Shown: in pieces, positions 8,301 to 11,636 of the stretch | How the letters are laid out: each line of letters opens with the position of its first letter | How positions within the stretch are numbered: position 1 is the stretch's first letter | Assembly (NCBI GenBank): GCA_964361075.1 | Contig: CAYHZL010000114.1 | Span: forward strand, 1 to 11,636 | Length of the DNA stretch: 11,636 bases | Direction of reading: 5' to 3' | Source of the DNA: CAYHZL01 sp964361075 | GTDB taxonomy: Bacteria; Bacteroidota; Ignavibacteria; UBA10030; UBA8401 | The notes under the pieces: model-generated | Seen by the model: the letters and a program-made list of their open reading frames with translations, nothing else | Databases searched by the model: none | What the model was told of the DNA's origin: nothing | Made by a program: the position numbers and the translations under genes

Positions 8301-8551
8301 TAGAAGTAAACGACAGTGCAGTAAATGTGTTGGGTGACGAGACACTGAAAGAAATTGCAAGAGAAATTGCAGACAAGGTAAGAGCCAACGCAACCATAGA
8401 CTGGACAATTAGAGAAAGTGCACGAGCAAAGTTGATGGTGTTGGTGAAGCGGACACTTACTAAATATGGCTATCCGCCGGACAAACAACAGAAAGCTATT
8501 GATACAGTTTTGAAACAAGCGGAATTATTTGCAGGGAATTTAGTGGAATGA
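5318..8551 (+). CDS. hsdR: Type I restriction endonuclease subunit HsdR
   Basis: HsdR is the ATP-dependent translocase and nuclease subunit that cuts DNA remote from unmethylated sites. At 1077 aa it is full length. The N-terminal PD-(D/E)XK nuclease has RPDV (D143), VVIELK (E157, K159) and a QxxxY-type element, QIQTY (Q174-Y178). The SF2 motor has Walker A GSGKS at 311-315, DEAH at 415-418 and TGTP at 465-468. Motif VI is recognisable as QAIARVNR. A long helical C-terminal region (about 800-1077), which should bind HsdM/HsdS, is complete to VE at the end. The ATG directly follows the rhuM TAA, so translation is likely coupled. No frameshift or missing catalytic residue was seen. It closes the operon: the stop at 8549-8551 is followed within about 30 bp by a fragment of an unrelated gene. 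Confidence 0.97.
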   Translation: MKPITENIIEESAIEILQSQGWEYANGKEISPEGLFCERENFQQIILTNRLRSAIAKINPHIPADAQEAAIQKVLRIYSPVLLHNNEEFHKLLVEKVKIPYQQNGYERSHEVALIDFENTDNNQFLVVNQYTIIERNQNKRPDVILFINGLPLVVIELKNASDENASIRKAYEQIQTYKAIIPSLFTYNSVCIISDGLECKAGSVSADLSRYMTWKTSDGVKEASRFKPQLETLLKGMLQPSTLLDLVRNFIVFEKTKKEDAKTGLTQIITEKKLAAYHQYYAVNKAVQSSIIASGVNGDKRGGVVWHTQGSGKSLSMVFYSGKLITAPEMQNPTIVLITDRNDLDEQLFDTFAASTQLLRQEPVQAENREHLKELLKVASGGIVFTTIQKFLPEEKKSIYDQLSDRKNIVVIADEAHRTQYGFEAKLIDEKDTVTKEVIGKRIAYGFAKYMRDALPNATYIGFTGTPIEGTDVNTPQVFGQYVDVYDISQAVADGSTVKIYYESRLAKVNLDEEGRRLIEEFDKDLEQDEEITEKQKAKAKWTKLEAIVGNTERVKNLAKDIVTHFEKRQTVFEGKALIVAMSRRIAAEIYKEIIVLRPEWHNDDLSNGEIKVVMTTNSSDGPEISKHHTTKQQRRYLAERMKDSADKLKIVIVRDMWLTGFDAPCLNTMYIDKPMRGHNLMQAIARVNRVFKDKPGGLVVDYLGIATDLKKALSFYGDAGGKGNPAENIGKAVEVFKEKLEVVKQMFNEDSNTRKDILVEEPEAYYENSYKFNFRRFFSVDAKEKLSIILQAEEHILGLQEGKERFIREVSLLSQALSICISREEVQIHLPEVAFFQAVKARLMKFEGTGSGKSNLQIETAIKQIIDEALSSDKVIDIFDAAGIDKPEISGLEILSDEFLEEVQGMEHKNLAIELLKKILNNELRARAKTNLVKSRKLLEMLEKAIKKYQNNLLTTVEIIQELINIAKAIKEADAEGEKLGLTTDEVAFYNALEVNDSAVNVLGDETLKEIAREIADKVRANATIDWTIRESARAKLMVLVKRTLTKYGYPPDKQQKAIDTVLKQAELFAGNLVE

Positions 8552-8599
8552 AAAACAACCGCGCAAACCAAAAATTGCAATAGAGCAGTTGGACCACTG

Positions 8600-8953
8600 A
8601 TGGACATAACATTTTCTTCACTTTTATATATGATAACCTTTTTTGTAGATACACCTTCGCATAAACATTTTCTTCTAATGGTTGCTATAATTTTTACCAT
8701 AAAAGGTTTATTGAATCTCAATCCTTTTATTAAGCTTGATGGATATTATATTTTTGTAGACTTGGTGGAGATGCCAAATTTACGGAAAAATTCAATTCAG
8801 TTTATTAAAGACATGATTTTCCAGAAAGGAGACATTAATGTTCTCCCACTAACAACTAAGTTGTTGTTTATTGTTTTTGGAGTTTTATCATCAATCATGA
8901 CAATTGTCTTTGTCGTTAATTTGGTATTTTATATCGTGAGTGTGTTTCTTTAA
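8600..8953 (+). pseudogene. C-terminal fragment of an M50-type membrane metallopeptidase
   Basis: This 117-codon frame carries NLNPFIKLDGYY (residues 39-50), the second metal-binding motif (LDG) of M50 site-2-protease-like peptidases. It is followed by EMPNLRKNS and hydrophobic segments near residues 5-16, 24-38 and 88-117. The HExxH zinc-binding helix expected upstream is absent. The frame continues upstream without a stop to the hsdR stop at 8549-8551, and peptidase-like reading seems to begin around 8582. The best explanation is that the 5' part of the gene was lost where the R-M cassette joined. M50 proteins with this NLNPF-LDGYY pattern are often linked to peptide or bacteriocin export, as I recall. 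A functional small membrane protein starting at 8600 cannot be excluded but seems unlikely. The stop lies 15 bp before the next start, suggesting they were once one operon. Confidence 0.75.
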
Positions 8954-8968
8954 AAAGAGATTTTTCTT

Positions 8969-11128
8969 ATGCTGAAATATCTGAGCGTGTGCAGTCTTAT
9001 TCTTTCCTGTTCCGTTTATAGTCAAATCTTTATCAAGGGCAAGATACAAGATGCCGAATCGTTTTCGGCATTGCCTTACGTAAATATTCAACTTGAAAAC
9101 TCAAACAAAAGAACAGTATCCAATAAAAGCGGGTTATTTCAGATCGTCCTGGATTCCAATGATAACATTCTTAAGATATCATGTTTCGGCTACGAAACTA
9201 AGTCTATTCAGGTTTCAAGTTCAAACGACAATTTGGTAATTGCGTTATCACCCAAGGCATTTGAAATGAAACCGATTGAGGTTTCATCTACGAGTTGGGA
9301 GGAGGAGTTTGTATCAGAGGCGATACGCATAAAAAACAAAATGAAGAAAAAGTTAAATTTTTATTCAGCGGACGCTTACTCGAAAATAGTTTTCCAGCAA
9401 AGCAGCGGTAAAATATTTGGACTGATTGAATCGGCATCAACTGTGGAATTTAAGAAGCCTGATTTATACAGGGAAAGACTACTGGTATATAAGCCGCCGC
9501 CGCACATAAAAAATCTTCCGTACGAGGCAATCGCTATAAATCAAACCATCAACATGCTTAACGAGTTTTCTAAGATTAAGAACTATTACTTTATTAATCC
9601 TTTAAATGATGATGCACTGGTTTATTATTCGTATAAATTGAAAAACGAATTTTCATTCAAAAACGATACGGTAATAGTATTAGAAATACATCCAAAAGTA
9701 TTTGATCGTCCGCTTTTTGAAGGAGAACTGATTTTTGATGCCACTTCGTATCAGTTGATGGAGGTTCACTTAAAAGGCGGAAGTCAAGCGAACGATGGAA
9801 ATTCCGATTCTTTGGTTCTCGATCAAAATTTTAGTGTGGTGGATTCAAACTTTAACTTGCCGGTCTTGACTCGGTTTTCATTACTGATGAATTATATGGG
9901 GTTTCAATATCAATATACGCAGGAGTATGTGTATGTGAATTACTTGATGAACGATAAAACAAGTGAACCAATTATCAGCCTGAATCAGTCCGTTATATCA
10001 GAACCCAACCTAACATACGATCTGGATTTTGCGAGAAATAAATTATTTGGTATGCCCTTGACCGAAGAAGAAGCGAAGCATAATGGAATAATTGACACGG
10101 TCTTTGTTCAGGGTCCACTGTATCGCAAGATTTTAATGTTTTTGATAGGAGACTTACCTTCTCTCTTGTTAGACTATCCAGCACGCGTAGGGAATTTTAG
10201 AATTAACCAATTCTCTAATTGGTATCATTTCAATAAAATTGAGGGACATTATCTCGGATTTGAATACCAAATCATTAATCGTAGTGATCTAAATATGTTC
10301 ACTTCACTGGGATATGCGTTTTCGAGTGAAATACCGTCTGCTTTAATTGATGTACGATATAATAGTTGGAATCTTGATATCAACAGCAAGACGACTAACT
10401 TAGGACGGTTTCCCTTTAATAGAAGCGCACAGACCTACAGTGCATTATTTAATCATTCCGATGATTTTCATTACTATCAAAGTAAAACCGTTTCGGTCAA
10501 TTATGTATTTTCTCCAGTAAGCCGATTAAGAATCACTCCGGTGATAACCTATAACTGGCAATCACCGCTTAGTAACAAGACTGATTACAGTTTGTTTGAT
10601 CAGAAAAAACAGTACAAAAGTAATTATGAAATTCAGTCGTACCGAAATCATACGATAGGACTTTCGTTAGGGTATTATGAAAATTTTGACTACAAATTGA
10701 GTTCTCAAACGCTTTACCATGGAAATTCATTTACCAATGTGGTCATCTCAGGTGATTATGGGGATCGCAGTATATTAAATGCCTCTGAAGAAAGATGGGT
10801 TTTCAATTTTGACCTTCACCGCTATCAGGAGATATATACTCCAATCAAAGCAGATGTTAGGATTTTCGGTCAGATTCAAAACAAGTCAGATTTTATTCAG
10901 GAAATGAATTTTGTTAGCAAGGTAAAAAGTCTACAGCAATGGGATAATCCATTATCCTTTTTTACATTGCAAGACTATGACTATCAATTGCGAAATTATC
11001 TGCGTATCAGAATGGAAGTAACCCTCTTTCAATTACCAAAGATTTATGTTTTCAGGCCGGTATTTGCCGGCGTATTTTCAGCTTTAAAATCTTTAACGAA
11101 AGTAATTTTGCAGGTTTTCCCTCGTTGA
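8969..11128 (+). CDS. CarboxypepD_reg-like and DUF5686 outer-membrane protein, C-terminus frameshifted
   Basis: This is an envelope protein of the DUF5686 family with a carboxypeptidase-regulatory-like domain, common in Bacteroidota; its precise role is unknown. The ATG at 8969 gives 719 aa. Residues 1-19 form a signal peptide (hydrophobic SVCSLILSCSV, likely cut before Q19 or nearby). Residues about 20-95 are a beta-sandwich with IKGKIQDAES, PYVNIQLENS and KISCFGYET. Residues about 105 to the end match the DUF5686 layout, first soluble, then beta-barrel-like with alternating aromatic strands. The reading frame ends at 11126-11128 with an atypical tail. A continuing sequence, YEYGAGLKEL through KISFSF with terminal Phe, lies in another frame to 11247. 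It looks like the true barrel end, which points to a one-base loss (or two-base gain) around 11060-11125. The protein may be misfolded. The upstream neighbour is the M50 fragment, 15 bp away. Confidence 0.85.
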   Translation: MLKYLSVCSLILSCSVYSQIFIKGKIQDAESFSALPYVNIQLENSNKRTVSNKSGLFQIVLDSNDNILKISCFGYETKSIQVSSSNDNLVIALSPKAFEMKPIEVSSTSWEEEFVSEAIRIKNKMKKKLNFYSADAYSKIVFQQSSGKIFGLIESASTVEFKKPDLYRERLLVYKPPPHIKNLPYEAIAINQTINMLNEFSKIKNYYFINPLNDDALVYYSYKLKNEFSFKNDTVIVLEIHPKVFDRPLFEGELIFDATSYQLMEVHLKGGSQANDGNSDSLVLDQNFSVVDSNFNLPVLTRFSLLMNYMGFQYQYTQEYVYVNYLMNDKTSEPIISLNQSVISEPNLTYDLDFARNKLFGMPLTEEEAKHNGIIDTVFVQGPLYRKILMFLIGDLPSLLLDYPARVGNFRINQFSNWYHFNKIEGHYLGFEYQIINRSDLNMFTSLGYAFSSEIPSALIDVRYNSWNLDINSKTTNLGRFPFNRSAQTYSALFNHSDDFHYYQSKTVSVNYVFSPVSRLRITPVITYNWQSPLSNKTDYSLFDQKKQYKSNYEIQSYRNHTIGLSLGYYENFDYKLSSQTLYHGNSFTNVVISGDYGDRSILNASEERWVFNFDLHRYQEIYTPIKADVRIFGQIQNKSDFIQEMNFVSKVKSLQQWDNPLSFFTLQDYDYQLRNYLRIRMEVTLFQLPKIYVFRPVFAGVFSALKSLTKVILQVFPR

Positions 11129-11247
11129 ATTCAAATTTTTACGAATACGGAGCGGGTCTCAAAGAGCTTTCCATGCTTAATGTTTATCTCCTAAGTAATA
11201 ATTTGCAAGGACAAAATTTATTCTTAAAGATAAGTTTCTCTTTTTAA
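11101..11247 (+). pseudogene. Detached C-terminal end of the DUF5686 protein, out of frame
   Basis: This frame, one position behind the main gene, reads SNFAGFPSLNSNFYEYGAG and continues to KISFSF, stopping with TAA at 11245-11247. FYEYGAGL followed by a short strand ending in Phe is what I expect at the end of a DUF5686 barrel, and a terminal Phe is typical of outer-membrane beta-barrels. It joins sensibly to the main frame near GVFS (about 11068-11080), for example at the TTTT or AAAA runs at 11075-11089. It could be a genuine mutation or a sequencing error. Confidence 0.65.
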
Positions 11248-11287
11248 GGGCGCTTCTAAAAACTTGTTAATTATCCCTGAAAAAATA

Positions 11288-11305
11288 GATTCGCCGCGGC
11301 GAATC
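11288..11305. repeat. 18-bp perfect palindrome, right copy of a pair
   Basis: GATTCGCCGCGGCGAATC is a perfect palindrome containing the full 16-bp palindrome found at 7-22. It lies 41 bp after the restored DUF5686 stop at 11247. No T-run follows, so it is not an obvious terminator, though its position after a gene would allow a transcript-end role. Confidence 0.7.
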
Positions 11306-11372
11306 GAGGGTTATCAGATAAAATCGTTGAAACTGAAAAAAACATTTCATAATGATTAAATGAAACCCTCGA
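11304..11372. repeat. 9-bp inverted repeat enclosing about 50 bp
   Basis: TCGAGGGTT (11304-11312) is the reverse complement of AACCCTCGA (11364-11372). The left arm overlaps the end of the 18-bp palindrome. The enclosed sequence is AT-rich and holds no gene. It could be a small non-autonomous repeat unit. Confidence 0.45.
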
Positions 11373-11374
11373 AG

Positions 11375-11396
11375 ATGGCAAAGCCATCCCTTCGGG
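11375..11396. repeat. Mini-hairpins like those at the left end
   Basis: ATGGC-AAA-GCCAT (11375-11387) is followed directly by CCC-TTC-GGG (11388-11396). Both have 3-nt loops and resemble the TGGC-GAA-GCCA and CCCGAAGG elements of 107-164. This suggests the two ends of the window carry the same dispersed repeat family. Confidence 0.45.
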
Positions 11397-11422
11397 AGTT
11401 GGGTAGCTAAAGGACTTTTTAA

Positions 11423-11566
11423 GGGTCGACAAATAAACAGACTCGTTATGCGGGTTTGGCGCTTATCATTCTCCTCTCAATATTTATCATTGTTATTTTT
11501 ATCGCACTGATACAAAACAAAGTTATTTCTTGTGGTTGCTTTGGTGAATATTTCTCAAATGAAACT
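11423..11566 (+). pseudogene. Fragment of a MauE/DoxX-like redox membrane protein
   Basis: A frame open from the stop at 11420-11422 to the window end reads RYAGLALIILLSIFIIVIFI, a single strong membrane segment, then SCGCFGEYFSNE. A transmembrane helix followed by CGCFG is characteristic of the MauE family of thiol-redox membrane proteins, as I recall it. No N-terminal half with the first helices is present upstream. From about 11564 the frame runs into a REP-like repeat (TPRRKQRG and onward), so both ends appear broken. The CGCFG cysteines are intact. It may be a relic of the same locus as the M50 and DUF5686 genes. Confidence 0.6.
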
Positions 11567-11621
11567 CCCCGCCGCAAGCAACGGGGTATCTTCGTCATGC
11601 CCGAATGCTCTTATCGGGCAT
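11567..11621. repeat. REP-like double hairpin at the window edge
   Basis: CCCCG (11567-11571) pairs with CGGGG (11582-11586). Then ATGCCCGA (11597-11604) pairs perfectly with TCGGGCAT (11614-11621) across a 9-nt loop. The paired-hairpin layout is typical of dispersed intergenic repeats, and I recall similar sequence as a repeat in Bacteroidota. It cuts into the MauE-like frame. Confidence 0.55.
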
Positions 11622-11636
11622 CCACAAATAGATTCC

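Noticed and set aside
11245..11305. Rho-independent terminator after the DUF5686 gene
   Set aside because: The GC-rich palindrome at 11288-11305 could form a stem, but no T-run follows it on the + strand.

Overview
The window looks like an accessory region of a Bacteroidota chromosome. The DNA is AT-rich and coding density is high. Genes start on ATG with little Shine-Dalgarno signal. The last large gene is a CarboxypepD_reg-like plus DUF5686 outer-membrane protein, an architecture typical of Bacteroidota. The outer edges hold short hairpin-rich, REP-like intergenic repeats. No tRNA, rRNA, CRISPR array, integrase or transposase was seen.

Layout: (1) 1-445 has no convincing gene and is packed with small palindromes and repeats. 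(2) 446-8551 is one compact five-gene operon on the + strand: hsdM, a DUF1016/YhcG-type PDDEXK nuclease gene, hsdS, a rhuM-family gene, and hsdR. Junctions are 7 bp, an 8-bp overlap, 1 bp and 0 bp. This is a complete type I restriction-modification (R-M) system with two extra genes lodged between its subunits. (3) 8552-8953 reads as the C-terminal half of an M50 (site-2-protease-like) membrane peptidase with no N-terminal half. (4) 8969-11128 is the DUF5686 gene. Its C-terminus appears cut off by a frameshift, and the matching end is legible in another frame up to 11247. (5) 11248-11636 holds more palindromes and a fragment of a MauE/DoxX-like redox membrane protein, which runs into a REP-like repeat at the window edge.

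How the genes fit together: HsdM and HsdS would form the sequence-specific adenine methyltransferase, and adding HsdR would give the ATP-driven restriction complex. The DUF1016 protein (putative nuclease) and the RhuM protein (putative DNA-binding, HTH-like N-terminus) are translated from the same transcript, so they probably belong to the defence cassette, but their roles are unknown. The M50, DUF5686 and MauE pieces may be remains of an older envelope or peptide-processing/export locus into which the cassette was inserted (inference).

The most unusual sequence feature is a set of near-perfect DNA palindromes inside coding regions. Two related 27-bp hairpins (12-bp arms, 3-nt loop) lie in the DUF1016 gene. 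A 25-bp one of the same geometry and codon phase lies in rhuM. A REP-like TTCGACAGGCTCAG element sits in frame within hsdM.
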